From assembly GCF_025961315.1 (NCBI RefSeq), contig NZ_JAOQNK010000001.1:2046001-2110000 (forward strand): a stretch of 64,000 nucleotides of DNA, in the 5' to 3' direction. The notes under the pieces were generated by a model that saw only the letters and a list, made by a program, of their open reading frames with translations, searched no databases and was not told where the DNA came from. Position numbers and translations under genes: made by a program. This document shows, piece after piece, positions 55,987 to 64,000 of the stretch (position 1 is its first letter; the number at the start of each line of letters is the position of its first letter). The DNA is from Sphingobacterium kitahiroshimense (GTDB lineage: Bacteria > Bacteroidota > Bacteroidia > Sphingobacteriales > Sphingobacteriaceae).

Positions 55987-57036
55987 ATGAAGTTATCTCA
56001 ATTTAAATTCAACTTACCAGAGTCTCTTTTGGCGTCTGAACCAACTGAAAATCGTGACGAATCACGCTTAATGGTTTTACACCGTGATACTGGTAAAATT
56101 GAGCATAAAATTTTTAAAGATGTATTAGATTATTTTGATGACAAAGATGTCATGATTTTAAATAATACAAAAGTTTTTCCGGCGCGTCTATATGGCAATA
56201 AAGAAAAAACTGGTGCTACAATCGAAGTTTTCTTGTTACGTGAATTAAACAAAGAACTTCGTTTATGGGATGTATTGGTTGATCCAGCTCGAAAAATCCG
56301 TGTAGGAAATAAACTTTACTTTGGAGATGATGATTTATTAGTTGCTGAAGTTGTTGACAACACGACTTCACGTGGACGTACAATCCGTTTCTTATTTGAT
56401 GGAACTGATGAAGAATTTCGTCGTAATATTGAGATTTTGGGTGAAACTCCACTTCCAAAATATATTACTCGTAAAGCAACACCTGAGGATAAATTTCGTT
56501 ATCAAACAATTTATGCTAAAAATGAAGGAGCAGTTGCAGCACCAACTGCAGGTCTTCACTTCTCTCGCGAGTTGATGAAACGTTTGGAACTAAAAGGTGT
56601 TGATTTTGCTGAAGTAACTTTACATGTTGGATTAGGAACTTTCAGAACGGTTGAAGTTGAAGATTTAACAAAACACAAAATGGATTCTGAGCAGTTTATC
56701 ATCACGGAAGAAGCTGCTAAAACAGTAAATAAAGCTATTGACTTAAAAAGAAGAGTTTGTGCCGTAGGAACGACTTCAATGCGCGCAATCGAATCAGCTG
56801 TTTCTGCTGATCGTCACTTAAAACCAGCGAACGATTGGACGAGTAAATTTATTTATCCGCCATACGATTTCAGTATTGCAAACTCAATGATCACGAATTT
56901 CCATACTCCAGAATCTACTTTATTAGTAATGATTGCTGCTTTTGGTGGTTACGAACACGTTATGAATGCTTATGAACAAGCGGTTAAAGAAAAATACAGA
57001 TTTTACAGCTATGGCGATGCCATGTTGATTATCTAA
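55987..57036 (+). CDS. queA: S-adenosylmethionine:tRNA ribosyltransferase-isomerase
   Basis: Transfers the ribosyl part of SAM to preQ1 in tRNA to give epoxyqueuosine. Starts [19 protein letters not shown], and has [44 protein letters not shown] and [18 protein letters not shown], all family hallmarks. The start at 55987 gives 349 aa. The frame could extend to 55900, but this overlaps the -7 box and adds non-conserved residues. queE, an earlier pathway step, is at 19 kb. Confidence 0.95.
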   Translation: MKLSQFKFNLPESLLASEPTENRDESRLMVLHRDTGKIEHKIFKDVLDYFDDKDVMILNNTKVFPARLYGNKEKTGATIEVFLLRELNKELRLWDVLVDPARKIRVGNKLYFGDDDLLVAEVVDNTTSRGRTIRFLFDGTDEEFRRNIEILGETPLPKYITRKATPEDKFRYQTIYAKNEGAVAAPTAGLHFSRELMKRLELKGVDFAEVTLHVGLGTFRTVEVEDLTKHKMDSEQFIITEEAAKTVNKAIDLKRRVCAVGTTSMRAIESAVSADRHLKPANDWTSKFIYPPYDFSIANSMITNFHTPESTLLVMIAAFGGYEHVMNAYEQAVKEKYRFYSYGDAMLII

Positions 57037-57056
57037 TCGACAATTAAAAAATACAG

Positions 57057-57090
57057 ACGTGGATAAATAGTATATTTATCCACGTTTTTT
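57057..57090 (+). terminator. intrinsic terminator of queA
   Basis: A perfect 13-bp stem (57057-57069 with 57073-57085), ACGTGGATAAATA, followed by six T. It separates queA from ispD. Confidence 0.88.
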
Positions 57091-57121
57091 GTTTTCAATC
57101 CTTTTATATTCTTCATAACTC

Positions 57122-57811
57122 ATGATCGATCAAAGCTTTGTTTTAATAGTTGCGGCTGGCAAAGGTAGTCGTATGCAGTCAGATTTACCGAAACAATATC
57201 TATTGATGAACGGGAAACCAGTCTTGATGCATACGATAGAGAAGTTCTATACAAGTACAAAACAACCGCATATCATCATAGCGATTGATCCAGCAATGGA
57301 GTATTTTTGGAAATCTCTTTGTCAAGAATACAAGTTTACTATTCCTCATGATATTACTTATGGAGGAGAAACAAGATTTCAGACAGTCAAAAATGGAATT
57401 GCATTTATCAAAAAAAAGCAACTAAATTTACAGGAAATTGCTATCGCTGTGCATGACGCGGCGAGACCTTTAATAGCCGCCAATACAATTGATCTTGCTT
57501 TTGAACAAGTGGAGGTTTCTAAAGCGGTAATCGTTGCTCGTTCGTGTACTGATTCTGTTCGTATGACGACAGCAGATACCAACTATGCAATTGATCGTAA
57601 TCATATTTGGCTTGTACAGACGCCTCAGATTTTTGAAGGAGGTTTATTAGAAACAGCTTATGAACAGGATGAAGAGGCGACTTTTACAGATGATGCTTCC
57701 GTTGTGGAAAGATTAGGTATACCTATTCATATTGTGATTGGTGATTATAAAAACATTAAGATAACTTATCCTGAGGATTTAGAAATTGCACAGATCTACT
57801 CAAAAGTATAG
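57122..57811 (+). CDS. ispD: 2-C-methyl-D-erythritol 4-phosphate cytidylyltransferase
   Basis: Third step of the MEP isoprenoid pathway. The CTP-binding N-terminus is LIVAAGKGSRMQSDLPKQYL, the middle has VHDAARPL, and TDDASVVERLG and GDYKNIKITYPEDLEIA are at the end. The 229-aa length is normal. It starts 31 nt behind a terminator, so it probably has its own promoter or relies on read-through. Confidence 0.97.
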   Translation: MIDQSFVLIVAAGKGSRMQSDLPKQYLLMNGKPVLMHTIEKFYTSTKQPHIIIAIDPAMEYFWKSLCQEYKFTIPHDITYGGETRFQTVKNGIAFIKKKQLNLQEIAIAVHDAARPLIAANTIDLAFEQVEVSKAVIVARSCTDSVRMTTADTNYAIDRNHIWLVQTPQIFEGGLLETAYEQDEEATFTDDASVVERLGIPIHIVIGDYKNIKITYPEDLEIAQIYSKV

Positions 57812-57821
57812 AAGTGTATAA

Positions 57822-58586
57822 CTACACCCTGATCTCAAGTTGATCGTAAGCTAAAGTAATATTTGCAGGAAGTTCCTTTACAACATCTTTATGTAGCCCC
57901 ATGCGATGACCAATATGTGTTAGATAAGTTTGTTCAGCTCCTATTTCTTGAGCAAAAGCTACAGCTTCATCCAAGGTCATATGCGAAACATGGCTTTCTT
58001 TTTGTAAAGCATTTATAACTAAAACTTTCAATCCCTGAAGTTTTTCTTTTGTTAAATGGGATACGGTCTTTGCATCTGTAATATAAGCAAAATCGTCTAT
58101 TCTGAAACCTAAGACAGGCATTTGATAATGCATCACTTCCAAAGGAAGAATTTCCTTTCCAAACAAATGAAATGGTTTTAATGCTTCAATTTCCACTAAT
58201 TCTAAACGCGGTATCCCAGGGTATTTTACTCCAGAAAAAGCATAGTAAAATTCTCTTCTTAACGCATCATGAAGAACATCTGTACCATAAATATCTATGG
58301 AAGACTGTTGCTTAAAATTAAATGCTCTAACATCATCAAGACCTGCGATATGATCTTTATGTGAATGTGTCATTAATACCGCATCCATGTGCATCACATG
58401 CTCGCGTAGCATTTGATATCTAAAATCTGGCCCCGTATCTACGACAATGTTTCTATCGTCATAACTAATCAAAATAGAGGAACGAAGACGTTTATCAAAA
58501 TGACTATTTGATAAACAAACAGCACATTGACAAGCGATAACAGGTACACCCTGCGAAGTTCCAGTTCCTAAAAATTTGACTATCAA
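57822..58586 (-). CDS. MBL-fold metallo-hydrolase, PhnP-like
   Basis: 254-aa metallo-beta-lactamase-fold phosphodiesterase. LGTGTSQGVPVIACQCAVC carries the PhnP-type Cys pair, the metal motif HSHKDHIAGLDD is complete, and further His ligands are in LEVMHYQMPV and LTHIGHRMG. The substrate may be a cyclic phosphate, as for PhnP, or another small diester. It overlaps the 90-aa upstream gene by 4 nt, so the pair is translationally coupled. Confidence 0.9.
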   Translation of the reverse strand: MIVKFLGTGTSQGVPVIACQCAVCLSNSHFDKRLRSSILISYDDRNIVVDTGPDFRYQMLREHVMHMDAVLMTHSHKDHIAGLDDVRAFNFKQQSSIDIYGTDVLHDALRREFYYAFSGVKYPGIPRLELVEIEALKPFHLFGKEILPLEVMHYQMPVLGFRIDDFAYITDAKTVSHLTKEKLQGLKVLVINALQKESHVSHMTLDEAVAFAQEIGAEQTYLTHIGHRMGLHKDVVKELPANITLAYDQLEIRV

Positions 58587-58855
58587 CGTTTTGATTTTAG
58601 TTTAGTAATTTGTGTATAAATAGTAAGATGCTTCTCATTAACGCGTGATTGATCGATGTCGATTTCAGTTAAAATAGCCATCAAAGACTGGATTTTCATC
58701 TCTAAATTAGAAAACTTATTCACGACAACTACAAGTGAACTCTGTAACACACACGCTCCTGTCTTAAAAGTCCCTTTCTCGTACCTAACCCTATATCCCT
58801 GATCCTTAAAAAGTTCTTCGATCTTATCTAAACTTCCTTGTGTATATGCTACCAA
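58583..58855 (-). CDS. conserved small protein coupled to the MBL-fold hydrolase
   Basis: 90 aa with two parts: an N-terminal alpha/beta stretch (GSLDKIEELFKDQGYRVRYEKGTF) and a C-terminal helix with a basic end. It has no known motif. The ATGA-type overlap with the hydrolase implies the two work in one process. Function unknown; likely conserved within Bacteroidota. Confidence 0.75.
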   Translation of the reverse strand: MVAYTQGSLDKIEELFKDQGYRVRYEKGTFKTGACVLQSSLVVVVNKFSNLEMKIQSLMAILTEIDIDQSRVNEKHLTIYTQITKLKSKR

Positions 58856-58940
58856 TTTTTCCCTTATTTATGCTTGTGCCTATATTCAAACTTAGATAAA
58901 TTTGCTCAGATTTGCAATACAATTACCTCTATTTGAACAG

Positions 58941-58993
58941 GAATTGTACAGGTTGCAATGCACTTTTATCATTGTTGATAACCTGTAAAATTC
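58941..58993. other. large hairpin between GT4 and the small-protein/hydrolase operon
   Basis: 14-nt arms with one mismatch (58941-58954 with 58980-58993) plus inner CAATG/CATTG pairing. It lies about 90 nt after the stop of the glycosyltransferase gene on the minus strand and upstream of the 90-aa gene. Likely a terminator or a leader structure. Confidence 0.5.
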
Positions 58994-59083
58994 TGATTTT
59001 TCTGATAAACCTGGCTGGAAATAAATAGCAATCAGTCCCTAAATAATTGTATATGAAAAGCTTTATACATTAAATTTTAAAGA

Positions 59084-60211
59084 TTATTTCGCCAATCGAA
59101 TTATTTCTTCACCAAAGATATCCCAGCTATATTTTTTCTTTTCCTCTTTCATATTTTCACGAAAGACACTTCCTTTATTTTGATCATAAAAAGATGCTAT
59201 TCCTTTTACAATTTCCGCTACATTAGGTTCGACAACGGTACCAACGAGTCCATCGTGCACCAATTCTGGCAGTCCGCCTACTCGAGTAACGATCATAGGA
59301 AGATCAAAGTGATAGGCTACTTGGGTAATACCGCTTTGTGTCGCAGTTCTATAGGGTAATACGACAACATCGGCTGCACAGAAATATTTGCCAACTTCAT
59401 CATTCGGAATAAAGGAAGTATGGAGATAAACACGGTCTTGCAAACCGTACTTTTGAATTAGTGACTGGTACAGATCCTCATCTCCATAAAACTCTCCAGC
59501 TAGCAATAATTTTACATTTAATTCCTGAAGTTCTACTTTTCCTAACGCTTCCAAAAGCATATCCAATCCTTTATACTGGCGTATAAAACCAAAAAACAAG
59601 ACAACTTTGTCTTCCACTGGTATCTTCAGCGCTGCTCTTGCTTGTTCTAGACTAATGCTAGGACCATAGTTATCGTATAAAGGATGTGGTGTATAAGTTG
59701 CAGGTATCTTAGAATTGATCTCTTTTAAATCATCCAAAACACTTCTACTCATCGTAACACAACCATCAACAGCATTTAAGAAGTATTTCGCTAATATTTG
59801 ATCTCCAATCCGATGTTCATGTGGAATGATATTATCAGCAATACATACTACTTTTGTGTGTTTGTTTTGACGTACAATTCTCTGAATCGTTCCAAGGCAG
59901 GGCCCAAAGAAAGGCATCCAGAAGCGCACGATTAAGAGATCATAATTTGCTTTCTTTAGTTCCAGTCCTATTTTAATCCAGTTAAAAGGATTGACAGAAT
60001 TCACCTTTGAAAAAATTCGTAATCCATTTGGTGCGGACTCATCTGAAAATTGCGATTTACCAGGAAATAAAAAATTGGGGTACTGGAGTGAAAAAGAATA
60101 AATATCCACCTCATGTCCCATTTGCTGATAATGCTCGGCCAATCGTTCATTAAATGAAGCTATCCCCCCTCCTCTTAATGGATATGCAGATCCTAAGATA
60201 ACAATGCGCAT
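59084..60211 (-). CDS. GT4-type glycosyltransferase (GT-B fold)
   Basis: 375-aa retaining glycosyltransferase. The N-lobe starts MRIVILGSAYPLRGGGIASFNERL; the C-lobe has FFGFIRQYKGLDMLLEAL and the donor site ending TRVGGLPELVHDGLVGTVVE with the E-x7-E type Glu. There are no TM helices, so it is cytoplasmic or peripheral. It ends the gene group after the GT2 gene (9-nt gap), suggesting both build the same lipid- or polysaccharide-linked glycan. Product unknown. Confidence 0.9.
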   Translation of the reverse strand: MRIVILGSAYPLRGGGIASFNERLAEHYQQMGHEVDIYSFSLQYPNFLFPGKSQFSDESAPNGLRIFSKVNSVNPFNWIKIGLELKKANYDLLIVRFWMPFFGPCLGTIQRIVRQNKHTKVVCIADNIIPHEHRIGDQILAKYFLNAVDGCVTMSRSVLDDLKEINSKIPATYTPHPLYDNYGPSISLEQARAALKIPVEDKVVLFFGFIRQYKGLDMLLEALGKVELQELNVKLLLAGEFYGDEDLYQSLIQKYGLQDRVYLHTSFIPNDEVGKYFCAADVVVLPYRTATQSGITQVAYHFDLPMIVTRVGGLPELVHDGLVGTVVEPNVAEIVKGIASFYDQNKGSVFRENMKEEKKKYSWDIFGEEIIRLAK

Positions 60212-60220
60212 TTCTATTAA

Positions 60221-61171
60221 TTATATTACTTTCTCGATCTGATAATTATTACGATCTGTACTGTTTCTCGAAACCAATTCTGCCAAAAAACCGGTTAGAA
60301 ACAATTGTGAACCAATGATAATCGCTGTCAGTGATAAAAAAAACATCGGCTGATCTGTGACATCTCTAAATGGTGTCCCAGCGGCGATACTCATCAATTT
60401 GTGACAGATCAAGTATAAAGTAATAATAAGACCTACTAAAAAACTCACTACACCCATTACACCAAAGAAGTGCATAGGACGTTTAGCAAATTTTCCAACA
60501 AAAAATATGGATAATAAATCAAGAAAACCCTTTACAAAACGACCTGCACCAAATTTGGTTGTACCGTATTTTCTTGGATAATGCTGTACAACCTGTTCTT
60601 GAATATTGGTAAAACCTGCCCATTTCGCTATAACAGGAATGTAACGATGCATTTCTCCATACACTTCAATGTTTTTAACAACATCTTTACGATATGCTTT
60701 CAATCCACAATTAAAATCATGCAAATTATTAATTCCCGACATACCTCTTGTCACAGCATTGAACAGTTTAGTAGGTAATGTCTTTGTAAGTGGATCATAG
60801 CGTTTCTGTTTCCATCCAGAAACTAGATCTGCCCCTTTATTCATTATACGATCATACAATTCCGGAATTTCGTCAGGACTATCCTGTAAATCGGCATCCA
60901 TTGTAATTACCACATCACCTTGAGCTGCTGCAAAGCCAACATTTAAAGCAGCAGATTTACCGTAATTACGTCTAAATTTTATTGCTGAAATATTGTTATT
61001 GCTCTTTTTTAATTCTTCAATTATAGCCCATGATTTATCCTTGCTTCCGTCATCAACTAAAATAATTTCATAAGAAAACTGGTGTTTAGCCATCACACGG
61101 TCTATCCATGAGGTTAGCTCTGGTAAAGATTCTTCTTCATTAAGAAGGGGAACAACAACTGAAATATCCAT
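60221..61171 (-). CDS. GT2-family polyprenol-phosphate glycosyltransferase-like membrane protein
   Basis: GT-A domain starting DISVVVPLLNEEESLPELT with VDDGSKDKSW and the metal-binding TMDADLQDSPDEIP, followed by two C-terminal TM helices (MGVVSFLVGLIITLYLI and FFLSLTAIIIGSQLFLTGFL). This layout is that of GtrB/ArnC/DPM1-like enzymes that make polyprenyl-phosphate sugars. The start at 61171 (MDISVVV) is preferred to 61192. It is followed by the GT4 gene. Confidence 0.9.
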   Translation of the reverse strand: MDISVVVPLLNEEESLPELTSWIDRVMAKHQFSYEIILVDDGSKDKSWAIIEELKKSNNNISAIKFRRNYGKSAALNVGFAAAQGDVVITMDADLQDSPDEIPELYDRIMNKGADLVSGWKQKRYDPLTKTLPTKLFNAVTRGMSGINNLHDFNCGLKAYRKDVVKNIEVYGEMHRYIPVIAKWAGFTNIQEQVVQHYPRKYGTTKFGAGRFVKGFLDLLSIFFVGKFAKRPMHFFGVMGVVSFLVGLIITLYLICHKLMSIAAGTPFRDVTDQPMFFLSLTAIIIGSQLFLTGFLAELVSRNSTDRNNYQIEKVI

Positions 61172-61212
61172 ATGTACGTTGATCATTGTCAATATATTTG
61201 CTTTATAAACAA

Positions 61213-61245
61213 GTTAAGGTATTGTCATTCTGACAACACCTTAAC
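61213..61245 (-). terminator. hairpin after the DUF4199 gene
   Basis: GTTAAGGT-A-TTGTCA pairs with TGACAA-C-ACCTTAAC with one mismatch and a 3-nt loop, 28 nt after the DUF4199 stop. T-run is weak on the minus strand, so it may end transcription only partly. Confidence 0.55.
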
Positions 61246-61272
61246 GTAATGATTTTTTAAAATTTATCCTTT

Positions 61273-61869
61273 TTAAACAGCAGGATTACTGCTAGCTTTT
61301 TGACCATTTTTTGTCAAAGCAGCTAACATTAGGGCAAACAAAAAATAAGGAAGTAAGGTGATAATAAAACCTTTTGCACGAGCGCCCAAAGTCATGTTTG
61401 CAACCGATTCATTATCTTTCTCCATTTGTTCAATGCTTACATCTATTGTTTTTTGCTTTTCTTCTTCACTGGCAAAACCTGTACTTCTTTCCATACTTTC
61501 AATCCGAGCATTCATCATTACATGAAAATTTTCTTCCTGAAGAGTTGGTTCTACATATTTTAAATAGGTAAAGGTACTTACTGAAGCGACTAAATGATTA
61601 ATTACAAGCATGATGTAAATACATTTCAACGCCTTACTAAAGTCCCAGATACCTCCCATTTTTTTTCGTAACGCAAAGGTTATTAAAACCGTCACACCTA
61701 AAAATAAAATAAAATTAAAAAATGGATTGCTGTACTGCAATAAGGCTGATCCTTCTAATGGCTTTACTACATAAATGGAACATAATCCTAAGAAAAATGA
61801 AATCACCCCCAAGCCAACACCATATAGGATACTTATAATCTTACTATTTTTGTCAACACCAACTTCCAT
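61273..61869 (-). CDS. DUF4199 domain membrane protein
   Basis: 198 aa with four hydrophobic segments (VGLGVISFFLGLCSIYVV, FFNFILFLGVTVLITFAL, CIYIMLVINHLVASVSTF, FIITLLPYFLFALMLAAL) and an acidic extracytoplasmic loop between TM3 and TM4. Matches the DUF4199 family restricted to Bacteroidota. Function unknown; often near glycosyltransferases. Its ATG overlaps the stop of the preceding gene (TAATG). Confidence 0.85.
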   Translation of the reverse strand: MEVGVDKNSKIISILYGVGLGVISFFLGLCSIYVVKPLEGSALLQYSNPFFNFILFLGVTVLITFALRKKMGGIWDFSKALKCIYIMLVINHLVASVSTFTYLKYVEPTLQEENFHVMMNARIESMERSTGFASEEEKQKTIDVSIEQMEKDNESVANMTLGARAKGFIITLLPYFLFALMLAALTKNGQKASSNPAV

Positions 61870-62543
61870 TAGCCCTTGTAAAAGTTAGTAATAATTTGAT
61901 AAAGAGCTGCATCGAAAGCTTTGTTTTCGCTGTGAGATTCATACTCTTCAAACTGCGCATCTTTAGGGTTAATCTCACTGAAGAAACTTATGATTGCATA
62001 AAATAGCTCATAAACCTCACTTGATGGATTGATTGTTTTTGCAGTTTTTGCAATTTCTGCATATGTACTTTCTACTAAAATTTGATTAGCAATGATATCT
62101 TCATAAATCTCATGCTCATCTTGAAACTCATCTTCATCAACCAATAAAAACTCCTTCAAGTAATCATCTAAATCAGGATCAATCTCATCATCTTTACATT
62201 CACGTAAGTATAAAAATATATTCAATAGTTCTGTACCGCGATCTATTGTTTCATCTTCGATTTTCTCCCATTCTTCAGACTCCAAATAATCTTCTTCTAA
62301 TTTTTGAATATCAATAGAAAAAAAGTTCATCAATAACAGATCGACATATACTTCTCTTAACTCATCAAATAGTGGATAGTCATCAAAAGCTTCATCCAAT
62401 AAAGCCAATTTATCGATATATTTTCCATCGGTATCAAAAACATGCTCAACTTTTGTTAAAAATTCTGATTTTGTTTCGATGTTATCTACTCTACCGTAGG
62501 TATTAATCCCTGCAGCAACAGCCGCTTTAATATTCGCTTCCAT
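61869..62543 (-). CDS. acidic soluble protein of unknown function
   Basis: 224 aa, very acidic and helical, no signal peptide, no membrane segment, no recognised motif. It contains DELREVYVDLLLMNFFSID. It lies 2 nt after the dihydroorotase-like gene and overlaps the DUF4199 gene by one base, so the three form an operon. It may bind one of those partners, but nothing more can be said. Confidence 0.72.
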   Translation of the reverse strand: MEANIKAAVAAGINTYGRVDNIETKSEFLTKVEHVFDTDGKYIDKLALLDEAFDDYPLFDELREVYVDLLLMNFFSIDIQKLEEDYLESEEWEKIEDETIDRGTELLNIFLYLRECKDDEIDPDLDDYLKEFLLVDEDEFQDEHEIYEDIIANQILVESTYAEIAKTAKTINPSSEVYELFYAIISFFSEINPKDAQFEEYESHSENKAFDAALYQIITNFYKG

Positions 62544-62545
62544 TA

Positions 62546-63814
62546 TTAAGCATTTTTTATGATTTGACCATTATTGATCACTAATTTAACTTTCCCTTTT
62601 AACTCTTTTCCGAACAAAGGACTATTTCTAGATTTGGATCTGTTTGATTCTTGATCAAAAATCCAATTTTCATTCATACTGAATAGCACCAAATTGGCCA
62701 CTTCACCCTCTTTTATTTCAGGCAAAGTTAATCCAACTACCCGTCGTGAATTTACAGCTAATTTTTCAACTATCTGTTGTTCGTTTAATCCTGCTTTGAT
62801 TAAAAGAGGTAAAACAGTCTGTAAACCAATTATACCATTTTTTGCGATATGAAATTCAACATTTTTAAATTCAATTTCATGCGGAGTATGTTGTGAAACA
62901 ACAGCATCAATAACACCATCCTTCAATCCTTTTATTAACGCTTTTGCATCGGATTTGGTACGCAACGGGGGACTTACTTTATAATTACTATCAAAATCAA
63001 CAATTTCATCATCAGTAAAAACCAATTGATGTGCGGCAACATCACAGGTAACCTGAATTCCTTTTGCTTTTGCCTTTTTTATTAAATCTACCGCTTCGGC
63101 TGTACTTATCGTAGTAAAGTGAATAGGTGACTCGGCATATTCAGCTAGATAAAGGTCACGAGAAACCATCAATGACTCTGCAAGATTAGGAATACCTTTC
63201 ATACCTAAATAAGTACTCATCACCCCTTCGTTCATTTTATTACCTCCCGCCATTGAAGCATCTTCTGGATGAGCAATGATTAAGCCTCCAAATCCGCGCG
63301 CATATAATAATGCACGGCTCATTAAACCAGCATGCTGCATACTTTTATTACCATCACTAAAAGCAATGGCACCAGTCTGTTTCATATCATACAACTCAGC
63401 CATTTCATGGCCTTCGCGATTTTTACTCACTGCACCGATCGGTAAAATATCTACCAAATTACCTTTTGCAATATTGACAATTAAAGCAACTTCAGCCCTA
63501 CTTTGGATTGCCGGTTGCGTATTGGGCATCACAGCAACAGCAGTGTACCCTCCAGCGGCGGCAGCTGCCGATCCAGAAGTACTATCTTCTTTGGTTTCCA
63601 AACCTGGCTCACCAAAATTAGCATTTAGGTCAAAGAAACCTATAGAAAGGATATTTCCTGAACCATCGAATATTTCTATATTTTTATCAGCGACTTCAAT
63701 GGAATTTGCAATTTTGGAAATCTTTCCTTTTTCAATGAATACATCAACCACCTGTTGATCAAATTCATTTCCCGGCAAAACCACTTTGACAGAAGTAATT
63801 AATACGCTTTTCAT
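62546..63814 (-). CDS. dihydroorotase-like amidohydrolase without metal and catalytic residues
   Basis: 422-aa TIM-barrel homologue of class I dihydroorotase (PyrC). The metal motif DxHxHxRxPG reads DLNANFGEPG (62-71): both His are Asn and the Arg is Gly. Further losses are the His-containing site at HFTTIST (an expected His is Thr), DVAAHQL (first His of the TPHHL motif missing), and SQHTPH where the catalytic Asp of TDHAPH is Gln. The overall frame and the closing GIIGLQTVLPLL remain. It therefore cannot work as a normal dihydroorotase. Non-catalytic PyrC paralogues that bind aspartate transcarbamoylase are known in Pseudomonas; such a role is possible here. First full gene of its operon. 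Confidence 0.88.
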   Translation of the reverse strand: MKSVLITSVKVVLPGNEFDQQVVDVFIEKGKISKIANSIEVADKNIEIFDGSGNILSIGFFDLNANFGEPGLETKEDSTSGSAAAAAGGYTAVAVMPNTQPAIQSRAEVALIVNIAKGNLVDILPIGAVSKNREGHEMAELYDMKQTGAIAFSDGNKSMQHAGLMSRALLYARGFGGLIIAHPEDASMAGGNKMNEGVMSTYLGMKGIPNLAESLMVSRDLYLAEYAESPIHFTTISTAEAVDLIKKAKAKGIQVTCDVAAHQLVFTDDEIVDFDSNYKVSPPLRTKSDAKALIKGLKDGVIDAVVSQHTPHEIEFKNVEFHIAKNGIIGLQTVLPLLIKAGLNEQQIVEKLAVNSRRVVGLTLPEIKEGEVANLVLFSMNENWIFDQESNRSKSRNSPLFGKELKGKVKLVINNGQIIKNA

Positions 63815-63978
63815 ATGCTTAAGAAGTTGAAATTTATTGGATTTGAATAGTAAGTACGCGCAGTTTTAAAGCACACTAATACTCTTTCCTTAGTAGAATT
63901 CAATAAAAATAGCGAGTTTTCTCTTTGAAAATTAGAGGAAGGATTATTTTTAATACGTGTAGCTTTAGACTGCTTCAT
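63811..63978 (-). CDS. possible 55-residue small basic protein upstream of the dihydroorotase-like gene
   Basis: The minus-strand frame from ATG at 63978 reads MKQSKATRIKNNPSSNF and ends FLSI, TGA. Its stop overlaps the ATG of the next gene (ATGA). It is Arg/Lys-rich, with one short hydrophobic stretch. Only 9 nt separate the -7 box from the ATG, so the leader would be very short. It could be a genuine coupled gene or just a 5' leader with an incidental frame. Confidence 0.3.
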   Translation of the reverse strand: MKQSKATRIKNNPSSNFQRENSLFLLNSTKERVLVCFKTARTYYSNPINFNFLSI

Positions 63979-63987
63979 TTCAAAAAA

Positions 63988-63995
63988 CAAAGTTA
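63988..63995 (-). promoter_or_regulatory. Bacteroidota -7 box of the dihydroorotase-like operon
   Basis: On the minus strand TAACTTTG (63995 to 63988) matches TAnnTTTG. The -33 box would lie outside the window. Confidence 0.5.
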
Positions 63996-64000
63996 CAAAA

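Noticed and set aside
1..64000. CRISPR array, prophage, tRNA or rRNA genes
   Set aside because: No regular short repeats with spacers, no phage structural genes and no convincing cloverleaf or rRNA sequence were seen by eye; a tRNA scan would be decisive.

Overview
The window looks like chromosomal DNA of a member of Bacteroidota close to Sphingobacterium (family Sphingobacteriaceae). The evidence is an AT-rich sequence, a SusC/SusD pair, many promoters of the Bacteroidota type (a -7 box TAnnTTTG just upstream of start codons), lipoproteins, a DUF4199 protein, and an infC-rpmI-rplT order behind thrS. No rRNA, tRNA, CRISPR array or prophage was seen. The organism assignment rests on family content only.

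Layout. 0.1-5.5 kb: an Nramp metal transporter fused to a universal stress domain, a LigT-like phosphoesterase, a DEAD-box-like ATPase with degraded motifs, and a threonine aldolase. 5.6-12.3 kb: a lone SusD/SusC pair and NhaA. 12.5-18.6 kb: a 31-residue acidic small ORF with its own terminator, a large TPR protein, and the translation cluster thrS-infC-rpmI-rplT. 19-26 kb: queE, a secreted WG-repeat-like protein, two Gfo/Idh/MocA oxidoreductases (one with a Tat signal), then a histidine operon cut short to hisG-hisD. That operon is preceded by a leader ORF of 19 codons, 7 of them His, and an attenuator-like hairpin. 26-32 kb: a LEA-like lipoprotein, folD, lepA, a CDF metal exporter with a Cys-rich tail, and an aspartate-type aminotransferase.

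32.15-33.60 kb holds a complete IS3-family (IS150-like) element with a canonical A AAA AAG frameshift site. It has landed exactly at the centre of the aminotransferase's intrinsic terminator, with a TAA target duplication. A gene-poor stretch of about 760 bp with diverged repeats follows. 34.4-45.7 kb is a potassium (Kdp) locus on the minus strand. Its order of transcription is a 27-residue one-helix miniprotein, a 119-residue unknown, kdpF (25 aa), kdpA, kdpB, kdpC, an outer-membrane porin, the KdpD sensor module as a separate protein, and a separate HAMP-PAS histidine kinase. An NtrC-type sigma-54 response regulator lies just upstream and may replace KdpE.

45.7-55.8 kb: a YARHG lipoprotein, a DUF2306 membrane protein, and a glycogen cluster (ABC permease, GH31 alpha-glucosidase, glgB, glgA, glgC). 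55.9-64 kb: queA and ispD on the plus strand, then minus-strand genes for a PhnP-like metallo-hydrolase, a small partner protein, two glycosyltransferases, DUF4199, an acidic unknown, and a dihydroorotase homologue that has lost its metal and catalytic residues.

The observations most worth following are the his leader, the two tiny ORFs of the kdp operon, the standalone 31-aa ORF, the IS inside a terminator, and the degraded enzymes (DEAD-box-like and dihydroorotase-like).
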